Shown here in pieces: positions 6,906 to 14,362 of a DNA stretch of 64,000 nucleotides. Origin of the DNA: an uncultured Paracoccaceae bacterium (GTDB taxonomy: Bacteria; Pseudomonadota; Alphaproteobacteria; Rhodobacterales; Rhodobacteraceae). Made by a program: the position numbers and the translations under genes. The notes beneath the pieces were generated by a model. That model did no database searches, had not been told where the DNA came from, and saw only the letters and a list, made by a program, of their open reading frames with translations. The stretch spans positions 868,001-932,000 of the forward strand of contig CANMDE010000001.1 of NCBI GenBank assembly GCA_947496535.1, written 5' to 3'. Numbering within the stretch: the first letter of the stretch is position 1; each line of letters opens with the position of its first letter.

Positions 6906-7427
6906 ATGAAACTAGGTCTTTTATCAGCAGCCATGATGTTCGTCGCATCGGGTGCCATGGCACAACATACACATACTTTGGGGTCATCAAGCGAAACGGG
7001 CCAGTCCCAGTTCGCAGCGATTGCCGAGATCGTCACATTGCTGCGTGACGACCCAGACACGGACTGGGAGCAGGTCGATATCAAAGCACTGCGTGATCAC
7101 CTCGTGGATATGGACAACGTGACGACCAAAGCGTTGGTTGAACGAAGTGTCGATGGCCTGAGCGTGACGTTCACAGTCACGGGAGATGATGTGGTGGCAT
7201 CGTCCATCAGACGCATGATGTTAGCACACAGCCCGATGTTGCAGGGGTCATCGGATTGGACCGTCACCGCTGGGGAAGTTGAAGGTGGTGCTTCAATGCT
7301 AGTTCAGGTCGGATCAGACGAAGAGCTAAACCAAGTGCTGGGACTGGGATTCTTTGGATTGATGACAATCGGAGCGCATCACCAACAGCACCACCTCATG
7401 ATCGCGACGGGGCAGTCGCCGCACTAA
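6906..7427 (+). CDS. His-rich periplasmic protein, unknown function
   Basis: The 173-residue product has a signal peptide (MKLGLL...GAMA, cleavage about residue 19) followed by QHTHTLG and a C-terminal cluster GAHHQQHHLM. The His clusters at both ends suggest metal binding, and the location in the copper island favours copper. No cofactor motif or membrane helix is present in the mature part. A good RBS (AGGAG, 6895-6899) precedes the ATG. It is divergent from the Crp/Fnr gene and shares a palindrome with it. I do not recognise a named family. Confidence 0.75.
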   Translation: MKLGLLSAAMMFVASGAMAQHTHTLGSSSETGQSQFAAIAEIVTLLRDDPDTDWEQVDIKALRDHLVDMDNVTTKALVERSVDGLSVTFTVTGDDVVASSIRRMMLAHSPMLQGSSDWTVTAGEVEGGASMLVQVGSDEELNQVLGLGFFGLMTIGAHHQQHHLMIATGQSPH

Positions 7428-7562
7428 AGTCGGATCGGCAGGATTCTATTGAGACTCCACCATCTGCCAAGCGACAGTAATGAAGCGAAACTTCATCTAG
7501 CTATGAAACTTTTCGATACATTGAAAATATGTTTTATATAAACAAATCAATTACTTATATAA

Positions 7563-7646
7563 TGGTGGGCGACCCTGGAATCGAACCAGGCGTGAGTCGC
7601 CTCGAGGGAGTTACAGTCCCCTGCCACACCTTGCGGCCTGTCGCCC
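7563..7646 (-). tRNA. tRNA-Tyr (GTA)
   Basis: The minus strand folds as a class II tRNA of 84 nt with encoded CCA (7565-7563). The acceptor pairs GGGCGAC with GTCGCCC, the anticodon loop reads CTGTAAC (anticodon GTA), there is a long variable arm as expected for bacterial tRNA-Tyr, and the T-loop reads GGTTCGATTCC. Its 3' end is duplicated at 1407-1431, so it served as an integration target and was restored intact. Confidence 0.95.
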
Positions 7647-7771
7647 ACTGTCGGGCTGCTTACCTGCGGCCCTAGACCCCGTCAACCGCAAAATCGTGCT
7701 GTTTGACGCACTTCACAGCCCCATGATTGTCAGGTATCGCGGCATGATCAACGCCTCGGATTGGAATAGTG

Positions 7772-8548
7772 ATGAAAAAGCCCAAATGGGTCATTGCCAA
7801 GGAACAAGCCAAACGGGTGGCAGCGCAAGAAACCGTCTGGCTTTTCGGGCTGCACGCGGTGCGTGACGCGCTGCAAAACCCCAAGCGGGTCAAGCTGCGG
7901 CTTGTTGTCACCCGCAACGCCCTTGAACGGTTGGGTGATGTCGTGGCGGATTGCGGGCTGGAACCCGAAATATCCGATCCCCGTAAATTCGCAGCTCCGC
8001 TTGATCCGCAGTCCGTTCATCAAGGGGCGGCGCTGGAGGTCAAACCGCTCGACTGGGGACCGCTGGACGACATTGCGCTCGGCGATGGCCCCCAGCCACC
8101 ACGTATCGTGATGCTCGACCGTGTCACCGACCCGCATAACGTCGGGGCAATCCTGCGGTCGGCCGAGGTGTTTGGCGCGCGTGCGGTTGTGGCCGTCCAG
8201 CGCCATTCCGCCCCCGAAACCGGGGCCTTGGCCAAGACGGCCAGCGGCGCGTTGGAACGGCAACCCTATCTGCGGGTGCGTAATCTGGCGGACGCCATGA
8301 CCTCGCTCAAGGGTATGGGCTACACCGTTCTGGGTCTTGATGGTGAGGCGGACCTGACGATCAAGGATGCGATTGAAGGCAAACATGACCGCCCAATGGC
8401 GCTGGTCATGGGGGCCGAAGGGCCGGGTTTGCGCGAAAAGACGCGGGAAACCTGTGACGCGCTTGTGCGAATTGACGCAAAAGATAGTTTTGGCTCGCTG
8501 AACGTCTCAAATGCGGCGGCGGTTGCCCTATATGCATGTAAGGGCTGA
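7772..8548 (+). CDS. rlmB: 23S rRNA (guanosine-2'-O-)-methyltransferase, SpoU/TrmH family
   Basis: The product is about 258 residues. The N-terminal substrate-binding part (about 22-95) contains LFGLHAVRDAL, typical of RlmB, and the C-terminal SPOUT domain has the three motifs: DPHNVGAILRSAEVFG, LVMGAEGPGL and SLNVSNAAAVALY. RlmB methylates G2251 of 23S rRNA in the peptidyl-transferase centre using S-adenosylmethionine. ATG 7772 is preferred to an adjoining GTG at 7769. It lies beside tRNA-Tyr, outside the island. Confidence 0.9.
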   Translation: MKKPKWVIAKEQAKRVAAQETVWLFGLHAVRDALQNPKRVKLRLVVTRNALERLGDVVADCGLEPEISDPRKFAAPLDPQSVHQGAALEVKPLDWGPLDDIALGDGPQPPRIVMLDRVTDPHNVGAILRSAEVFGARAVVAVQRHSAPETGALAKTASGALERQPYLRVRNLADAMTSLKGMGYTVLGLDGEADLTIKDAIEGKHDRPMALVMGAEGPGLREKTRETCDALVRIDAKDSFGSLNVSNAAAVALYACKG

Positions 8549-8566
8549 AAAAAGGTAAAGGTGTTC

Positions 8567-8881
8567 ATGGGCCACACAAAGATAGCGACATGCTGCTATT
8601 GTAATACCAAGGCAGCCTTGGTTCTACGCGGCAAGGACCGGCACGAGCTGAGTTGCAGCAGCTGTGGCGCACCGCTACACAGCATGAAGATGCTACCGAC
8701 CCAACCCGAGCGGTCAGGCACGCGCTCGGCCAAGCCGGCCCGTTCGTCGCGGCACCATCCGGCAGAATATACCGACAGCTATCGCAAGCAGCGACCACCA
8801 AAGTATCGCAAAAAGAAAAAGTCGATGAAACGGCGTGTGATGTCAGAGTTATTTGACGTCATTGAGGATATATTTGATTGA
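8567..8881 (+). CDS. Small zinc-ribbon protein with basic tail
   Basis: The 104-residue product has two CxxC pairs (Cys9/Cys12 and Cys30/Cys33) forming a zinc ribbon. A low-complexity Arg/Lys/Ser-rich linker with a KYRKKKKSMKRR block follows, then an acidic end (ELFDVIEDIFD). The basic block suggests nucleic-acid or ribosome contact. It follows rlmB by 18 bp and may be cotranscribed with it. I know of no assigned function; the fold call rests on the Cys pairs. Confidence 0.7.
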   Translation: MGHTKIATCCYCNTKAALVLRGKDRHELSCSSCGAPLHSMKMLPTQPERSGTRSAKPARSSRHHPAEYTDSYRKQRPPKYRKKKKSMKRRVMSELFDVIEDIFD

Positions 8882-9032
8882 GGCGTTTCGCACTCTTGCC
8901 CCACTCATAACGGGAGTTTCACAATTGCCTGATCAGCTCTTCTCTTGTGATGCCAGCACCCCCATTTGTTATCGTGGAAGTACGTCAATGGAACAGATGT
9001 GCTTCAACTCACTGTCCCTCGTTCCAATAACT

Positions 9033-9060
9033 GCGCCCGGTGTCGGCCGGGCGCTTTTTT
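9033..9060 (+). terminator. Rho-independent terminator
   Basis: GCGCCCGG (9033-9040) pairs with CCGGGCGC (9047-9054) and is followed by six T. It ends the transcript of the zinc-ribbon gene after a 150-nt untranslated stretch (8882-9032) in which I see no gene. The next start codon is only 9 bp after the T-run. Confidence 0.85.
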
Positions 9061-9069
9061 CGTCCTGAG

Positions 9070-9489
9070 ATGAGCTATAGCGACGCCCATCTCCGGGACA
9101 TCCTCACCCGAACCAGGACAATCTGCCTTGTTGGTGCGTCCGCGAATGTCGCCCGACCCAGTCACTCGGTCGGGCAGTTTCTGATCTCCAAGGGCTACCG
9201 TGTCATTCCCGTTAATCCGGGGCTGGCGGGGCAGACAATGTTTGGTGAAACCGTCTATGCCAGCGTGGCTGACGTGCCCGACGACGCTGACATGATCGAC
9301 ATCTTTCGCAGATCAGAAGCCGTACCGCCGATTGTAGAGGATGCGCTGAAGCGCTGGCCCAAACTGCAAACGATCTGGATGCAATTGGGGGTAAGCCACC
9401 CTGCGGCGACTGCCACCGCCCAAGCGCAAGGGGTCGATGTAATCGAAAACCGATGCCCCAAGATCGAATATCAACGCCTGCTTGCCTGA
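9070..9489 (+). CDS. CoA-binding domain protein (YccU-like)
   Basis: The 139-residue product is a single Rossmann-like CoA-binding domain: ICLVGASANVARPSHSVGQ (about 19-37), GYRVIPVNP and a C-terminal IENRCPKIEY. Proteins of this family bind CoA or nucleotides and have no firm role. ATG 9070 is preferred; an in-frame GTG at 9040 would place the N terminus inside the terminator hairpin. It is convergent with hisE, 1 bp apart. Confidence 0.85.
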   Translation: MSYSDAHLRDILTRTRTICLVGASANVARPSHSVGQFLISKGYRVIPVNPGLAGQTMFGETVYASVADVPDDADMIDIFRRSEAVPPIVEDALKRWPKLQTIWMQLGVSHPAATATAQAQGVDVIENRCPKIEYQRLLA

Positions 9490-9490
9490 A

Positions 9491-9796
9491 CTAGCGGCTG
9501 GCCTTTTCTTCCAGGCCAGACATACCCTGCCGCCGGGCCAATTCTGCCACTACATCATCAAGGCTGATATCACGGGCCGTCAGCATCACGAGCAAATGAT
9601 AAATCACATCAGCCGCTTCTGCCGTCAGCGCAGCCTTGTCGCCCTTTACGGCCTCGATCACGGCCTCAATGGCCTCTTCCCCAAATTTCTCGGCACATTT
9701 CTCCGGGCCCTTGGCCAGCAACTGTGCTGTCCAGCTGCTCTCTGGGTCGGCATCCTTGCGTGATGCAATCAAGGTGGCAAGATCATCCAAAGTCAT
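9491..9796 (-). CDS. hisE: Phosphoribosyl-ATP pyrophosphatase HisE
   Basis: The 101-residue all-helical MazG-like enzyme hydrolyses phosphoribosyl-ATP to phosphoribosyl-AMP, the second step of histidine synthesis. The metal-binding segment [14 protein letters not shown] and the later [13 protein letters not shown] are intact. Its ATG overlaps the hisF stop (ATGA), so the two are cotranslated. Length is normal for the single-domain form, with hisI encoded elsewhere. Confidence 0.95.
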   Translation of the reverse strand: MTLDDLATLIASRKDADPESSWTAQLLAKGPEKCAEKFGEEAIEAVIEAVKGDKAALTAEAADVIYHLLVMLTARDISLDDVVAELARRQGMSGLEEKASR

Positions 9797-10551
9797 AGCC
9801 GCACCGGTATACCGGCGGCGGCCATATGCGCCTTTGCCTCGCCAATAGTGTAGGTGCCAAAGTGGAAAATCGATGCGGCCAACACGGCTGAGGCACCGCC
9901 CTCTGTCACCCCTTCAACAAGGTGGTCAAGCGTACCAACACCGCCAGAGGCAATCACCGGCACATCCACTGCATCCGAAATGGCCCGCGTCAGCGGCAGA
10001 TTAAATCCAGCCTTTGTGCCATCACGATCCATAGAGGTCAGCAAAATCTCTCCCGCTCCCTTTTCAACAACGGTTCGCGCAAATTCCACGGCATCAATCC
10101 CCGTCTCGCGCCGCCCGCCATGGGTGAAAAGTTCCCACTTGCCGGGGGCAACGGTCTTTGCATCAATCGCCACGACAATGCATTGCGACCCAAATCGCAT
10201 CGCCGCCTCGGCCACGACATCCGGGTTGGCCACAGCCGCAGAGTTGAAACTGACCTTGTCGGCCCCCGCCAGCAGCAGATCGCGCACATCTTTATGGGTC
10301 CGCACACCGCCGCCGATGGTCAGCGGCATAAAGCATTGCTCTGCCGTGCGTGTGGCCAGATCAAACATCGTGCCGCGGTTTTCTTCGGTGGCCATGATGT
10401 CCAGAAAACACAACTCATCTGCGCCCGCCGCATTATATGCAATCGCCGCATCGACGGGATCGCCCGCATCCACCAGATCGACGAAATTCACGCCTTTGAC
10501 CACGCGACCTTCGGCCACGTCGAGGCAGGGGATGATCCGTGTCTTCAACAT
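9793..10551 (-). CDS. hisF: Imidazole glycerol phosphate synthase cyclase subunit HisF
   Basis: The 252-residue TIM barrel begins [15 protein letters not shown] with catalytic Asp11, and the second catalytic Asp lies in [13 protein letters not shown]. With HisH (16748-17386) it turns PRFAR and ammonia into imidazole glycerol phosphate and AICAR. The start is set by the strictly conserved N terminus, so an upstream in-frame ATG at 10614 is rejected. It overlaps hisE by 4 bp. Confidence 0.96.
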   Translation of the reverse strand: MLKTRIIPCLDVAEGRVVKGVNFVDLVDAGDPVDAAIAYNAAGADELCFLDIMATEENRGTMFDLATRTAEQCFMPLTIGGGVRTHKDVRDLLLAGADKVSFNSAAVANPDVVAEAAMRFGSQCIVVAIDAKTVAPGKWELFTHGGRRETGIDAVEFARTVVEKGAGEILLTSMDRDGTKAGFNLPLTRAISDAVDVPVIASGGVGTLDHLVEGVTEGGASAVLAASIFHFGTYTIGEAKAHMAAAGIPVRL

Positions 10552-10652
10552 GGCGTGATCTTTAGGCGGATTGAGGCGAAAGGGAAAGAGGGGGGCTGGA
10601 CGTGTACCGGTCAAAGATCAGATGGTATCTCATCGTTAAGGAGGAGATATCC

Positions 10653-11093
10653 ATGCGTACCACTACTTTAGCTGTCGCCATCGCGATTTGCGCGACTGCC
10701 GCTTCCGCCGACTTGGTCAGCAAGCCATCCGGCAAATCCGTGATCGAGACAATGGACGCGCTCGAAGCCGCCGTGACCGGGGCAGGGGCCACCGTCTTTG
10801 CGCGCGTCGATCATGCAGCGGGAGCCGCATCCGTTGATATGGAACTGCCCGATGCGCAACTCCTGATCTTCGGCAACCCGGCGCTGGGTACGCCTGTGAT
10901 GCAGATGGATGGCCGTGCAGGGCTGCAACTACCGCTGCGGGTGCTGGTGCATGAAGGGGCGGATGGATCCACAATGATCAGCTACGAGGATGCCGCATCG
11001 CTGATGGACGGACTTACGGTCGATATGGATGCCGAGGTGATCGGCAAGATGAACGGAGCGCTGGGGATGCTGACGGATAAGGCTATCGAGTAG
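10653..11093 (+). CDS. Exported DUF302 domain protein
   Basis: The 146-residue product has a signal peptide (about 1-18, ATAASA/D) and a DUF302 domain (VIETMDALEAAVTGAGATVFARVDH, then LLIFGNPALGTPVM). DUF302 proteins are small dimeric periplasmic or cytoplasmic proteins without a settled function. AAGGAGGAG lies just upstream of ATG 10653 and fixes the start. It is divergent from hisF, and its 3' end overlaps the convergent DUF2867 gene by 11 bp. Confidence 0.88.
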   Translation: MRTTTLAVAIAICATAASADLVSKPSGKSVIETMDALEAAVTGAGATVFARVDHAAGAASVDMELPDAQLLIFGNPALGTPVMQMDGRAGLQLPLRVLVHEGADGSTMISYEDAASLMDGLTVDMDAEVIGKMNGALGMLTDKAIE

Positions 11094-11538
11094 CTCTACC
11101 GACCCGACCCAGCGCATTTTTCACAATGGCGATGTGGAACGGCATGATCGCCATGAGATAAAGCCGTCCCCCAATGTTGTGGGGGGCGACCCAGGTGGCA
11201 AGGCTGATGTTGCCGTCTTGCGCGAGAACGGACACACGGAAATTCAAGTGCCTATCGTCGAAACCGGCGATAACTTCAGTGTCCGTTTCGCTTTCAACGG
11301 GGAAAATGCCAATCTTGTCGGCCACGTTGGGGCCGTCATTGTCCAAACCGAACGGCGCTGTGATGATCCGGCGGATCACAAGCAGGAAACGCGCCCAACC
11401 GGGAAAATCGGTGATGATTTCCGCCGCCGCGCGGACGGGCATGTCCGCCTGCACATAATAGCAATCGAGGAAGTCACCGGTTTGGCGTCTGGCGTGCAAT
11501 GCGCTGAATGCGGGCAGGGAAACGCTGGTGACGTTCAT
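11083..11538 (-). CDS. DUF2867 family protein
   Basis: The 151-residue product matches DUF2867: FLDCYYVQADMPVRAAAE, FPGWARFLLVIRRIITAPFGL and the C-terminal LYLMAIMPFHIAIVKNALGRV. These proteins resemble START-like folds and have no proven function. The start codon is 1 bp downstream of the hisA stop, so it is read as part of the hisA unit. The tail overlaps the convergent DUF302 gene. Confidence 0.85.
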   Translation of the reverse strand: MNVTSVSLPAFSALHARRQTGDFLDCYYVQADMPVRAAAEIITDFPGWARFLLVIRRIITAPFGLDNDGPNVADKIGIFPVESETDTEVIAGFDDRHLNFRVSVLAQDGNISLATWVAPHNIGGRLYLMAIMPFHIAIVKNALGRVGRATR

Positions 11539-12261
11539 CTATGCACCCTGCAACATTTTCAACGCAGCACCCAAATCAATCGCTCCATCATAAAGCGCGC
11601 GACCCGAAATCGCGCCAGCAATCACACCCGTATCCTGCAACGCGACCAAATCCTCCATTGATGACACTCCTCCGGAGGCGATCACCGGGATATCCACCGC
11701 GCGCGCCAGATCAGCGGTGGCTCCCACATTCGGCCCCTTCATAGCACCGTCCCGCAGAATGTCGGTGTAGATAATCGCCGCAATCCCTGCATCCTCGAAT
11801 GATTTCGCAAGATCGGTGACCATCACATCCGTCTCTTCTGCCCATCCACGGGTCGCGACGCGGCCATTCCGGGCGTCCAGCCCCACGGCGACCTTGCCGG
11901 GAAATGCCTTTGCCGCCTTCCGCACCAGATCGGGGTTTTCGACGGCCACGGTGCCAAGGATCACGCGAGCCAGCCCTTTATCCAACCACCGTTCAATAGT
12001 CGCCATATCGCGGATACCACCGCCAAGCTGGGCGGGGACAGGGCAGGCGGCCAAAATAGCCTCGACTGGGGCCGCATTGACCGGCTCGCCCGCAAAGGCC
12101 CCGTTCAGATCCACCAGATGCAACCACTCGCAACCGGCCTCAACAAAGGCCCTCGCCTGTGCAGCCGGATCATCATTGAAAACAGTTGTCTGATCCATAT
12201 CCCCGTGCACCAACCGCACAGCATTGCCGTCTTTAAGATCAATGGCAGGGTAGAGGATCAT
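11539..12261 (-). CDS. hisA: ProFAR isomerase HisA
   Basis: The 240-residue TIM barrel has catalytic Asp8 (YPAIDLKDG) and the second Asp in [10 protein letters not shown], plus phosphate-binding GGGIRD and ASGGVSS. It catalyses the Amadori rearrangement of ProFAR to PRFAR, the substrate of HisF/HisH. Length is normal. It heads a two-gene unit with the DUF2867 gene and lies between hisEF and hisBH. Confidence 0.96.
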   Translation of the reverse strand: MILYPAIDLKDGNAVRLVHGDMDQTTVFNDDPAAQARAFVEAGCEWLHLVDLNGAFAGEPVNAAPVEAILAACPVPAQLGGGIRDMATIERWLDKGLARVILGTVAVENPDLVRKAAKAFPGKVAVGLDARNGRVATRGWAEETDVMVTDLAKSFEDAGIAAIIYTDILRDGAMKGPNVGATADLARAVDIPVIASGGVSSMEDLVALQDTGVIAGAISGRALYDGAIDLGAALKMLQGA

Positions 12262-12402
12262 GGTCTGTGCCTTTCACATATATCAGCCGCGTTTATGCAT
12301 AGACAGGCAGGGATTGCAAAGCGGACGCTACCTAACGTCACCCTTGATCAAAACGACCCATGGGACGCATGCTGAATTTATTGATCTGGGAGGAAACGCG
12401 TT

Positions 12403-12792
12403 ATGAAAAAGATGATGATGACTGCGGCGGTACTTATCGCTCTGGCAGCACCGGCATTTGCCGACCCATTGGAAGGCGTGTGGCAGACAACCCGCGATGA
12501 TAACGGCAACTTCGGCTATATTCAGGTAGCACCTTGCGGTACAGCGCTCTGCGGCACATTAGTCAAATCTTTCGACGCCAATGGGGCCGAAGTAACATCA
12601 CCCAACAATGGTCGCCAGATTATCTCCGAGACAGTTGCCCAAGGCGGTGGCGCGTATCGTGGTAAAGTCTGGGCCCCGGACCGGGACAAAACCTATAATT
12701 CCCGGCTGCAACTCAGCGGAGATTCACTGGCCGTGTCCGGTTGTGTGCTCGGTATTTGTCGCGATGGCGGAACCTGGACACGGGTTCAGTAG
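12403..12792 (+). CDS. Exported DUF2147 domain protein
   Basis: The 129-residue product has a signal peptide (MKKMMMTAAV...AFA/D, cleavage at about residue 20) and the DUF2147 pattern: GVWQTTRDDNGNFGYIQVAPCG, LCGTLV and a late GCVLGICRDGGTWTRV. Four Cys in two short pairs could form disulfides. The family is a lipocalin-like beta barrel of unknown role. It is divergent from hisA, with GGGAGG as RBS. Confidence 0.88.
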   Translation: MKKMMMTAAVLIALAAPAFADPLEGVWQTTRDDNGNFGYIQVAPCGTALCGTLVKSFDANGAEVTSPNNGRQIISETVAQGGGAYRGKVWAPDRDKTYNSRLQLSGDSLAVSGCVLGICRDGGTWTRVQ

Positions 12793-12976
12793 ACACCGAA
12801 CCCAAGATGGGTCGCCCGTTTTTGTGAAGGGCGGCCCGTCTGACAGGTGCAAAAAGCACCTACCGTTTTCCCTAGCATCATACCGCTGAAACGCGCGACA
12901 GGCAGGCACCGCGCTGTACTTTCAGTTGTGCGCGACTTACCGTGATCAACTATTCACCTTGTGGGAGGGAGTTGAC

Positions 12977-14137
12977 ATGGGTTTCCGCCATTTCTGTGCA
13001 TCATTGCTGGTTGCGACCCCGGTCGCTGCGTTCGAATACGAGGCCACAACAGAATTCTACCGCCCCGGTCCGGGGGCCATCGACGCCGCCATCGCGCATA
13101 TCCAGACGCTCGAAGATGACGGACGCACCGATGACGCCGCCCTCGTGCGCGAAACGATCCAGCAGCCGATGGCGGTCTGGATCACCCAAGGCACGCCCAG
13201 CGAGGCTGAAACACAGGCCAAGCAGGTCATGTCTGCCGCCCGCGCCCATGGTGAAATCCCCGTCTTCGCGGCCTACAACATTCCGTTCCGTGACTGCGCA
13301 CAATACTCTGACGGTGGCGCCACATCGGTCGAAGAATACACCGGCTGGATTGATGGGCTCGTCGCAGGGATCGGCGAGGGCGATGCCATCGTCATCCTCG
13401 AACCAGACGGCCTTGCCATCATTCCGCATGCCACGACCGTCGATGGTGAACTTGACTGGTGCCAGCCGGAAGAGGGCGACCCGGCCACAGCCGAGGCCGA
13501 ACGCTATGAAATGACGCAATACGCGGTCGCTGCGCTTGGCACCAATCCGGGCACCAAAGTTTATCTTGATGGCGGTCATGCCGATTGGCACGGCCCGCGC
13601 GAGATTGCAGCGCGTCTTCTGAGGGCAAACATTCAGGAGGCCGATGGCTTCTTTCTGAATGTCTCGAACTACGTCGCCACCGACCGGCAAATCGCCCATG
13701 GCGAGAAGGTCGCAAAATGCGTGTTCTGGGGGCTTGAAGGCAACGACACAGCCGATTGTGCGGATGACGATGCGTTCTATGCCGAAAACGTCGACCCGCT
13801 GATCGCGGAAAAGGGTGACAACACCGTGCCACACTTCGTGATCGACACCAGCCGCAACGGCAACGGAGTGTGGAGTACAAACGAGCCCTATCCGGATGCA
13901 GAGGTCTGGTGCAATCCGCCAGACCGCGCGCTGGGCGTGCCCGCGACAGCAGAGACCGCGTCGCCCTTCGCGGATGCATACCTGTGGATCAAGATCCCCG
14001 GTGAATCCGATGGCTCCTGTTCACGCGGGCTGACTGATCAGGAGGGCGTAGACCCTGAATGGGGCATTGTTGACCCCGCTGCCGGTGAATGGTTCCCCGA
14101 ACAGATCGAGACTCTGTTAGATGTTGCGGGCGAATGA
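12977..14137 (+). CDS. Secreted glycoside hydrolase family 6 (cellulase-type)
   Basis: The 386-residue product has a short signal peptide (about 1-18, PVAA/F) and one GH6 catalytic domain without a carbohydrate-binding module. Family motifs are intact: IPFRDCAQYSDGG (Asp106), ILEPDGLA (Asp144, aligned with the proton donor of Trichoderma Cel6A), VYLDGGHADWHG, and a C-terminal WIKIPGESDGSC. GH6 enzymes invert beta-1,4 glucosidic bonds as endoglucanases or cellobiohydrolases. Substrate cannot be set from sequence. ATG 12977 with GGGAGG upstream is chosen over 12926. It sits alone among housekeeping genes. Confidence 0.92.
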   Translation: MGFRHFCASLLVATPVAAFEYEATTEFYRPGPGAIDAAIAHIQTLEDDGRTDDAALVRETIQQPMAVWITQGTPSEAETQAKQVMSAARAHGEIPVFAAYNIPFRDCAQYSDGGATSVEEYTGWIDGLVAGIGEGDAIVILEPDGLAIIPHATTVDGELDWCQPEEGDPATAEAERYEMTQYAVAALGTNPGTKVYLDGGHADWHGPREIAARLLRANIQEADGFFLNVSNYVATDRQIAHGEKVAKCVFWGLEGNDTADCADDDAFYAENVDPLIAEKGDNTVPHFVIDTSRNGNGVWSTNEPYPDAEVWCNPPDRALGVPATAETASPFADAYLWIKIPGESDGSCSRGLTDQEGVDPEWGIVDPAAGEWFPEQIETLLDVAGE

Positions 14138-14362
14138 AGCCGAGGATTGATCTTTGACGATAATCGGAAAGGTCGCCGCTTACCGGCAAATGGTACATTA
14201 AAGACCATCTCGATGGTAATTGGGGAGGCCGCGGTAATGTAACCCGACCCTACGTCTATTATCTGTTTTGATCTGGACGCCGACACCGCAGGGTGCAACA
14301 TTAGGTTGTGGGGGCTGACTATGATTTCGCCAGAGTGCGAGTCGTAGGTTAAATCGGAGTTT

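Larger units (their letters stand above)
1407..7585. mobile_element. Copper-resistance genomic island integrated at tRNA-Tyr
   Basis: About 6.2 kb lies between a duplicated tRNA-Tyr 3' end (1407-1431) and the intact tRNA (7563-7646). The cargo is one coherent set: cueR, a glutaredoxin/MauE-like protein, two cytochromes c, copC, copD, a multicopper oxidase, a Crp/Fnr regulator and a His-rich periplasmic protein. Both edges are AT-rich and carry copies of a TTGTATCGAA-like sequence (1512-1521, 1533-1542, and inverted at 7512-7521) that could be recombinase arm sites. No integrase, transposase or toxin-antitoxin gene is present, so the island is now immobile or was mobilised in trans. Confidence 0.65.

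Noticed and set aside
8882..9032. Small RNA gene ending at the terminator 9033-9060
   Set aside because: No promoter could be recognised and it more simply forms the 3' end of the zinc-ribbon transcript.
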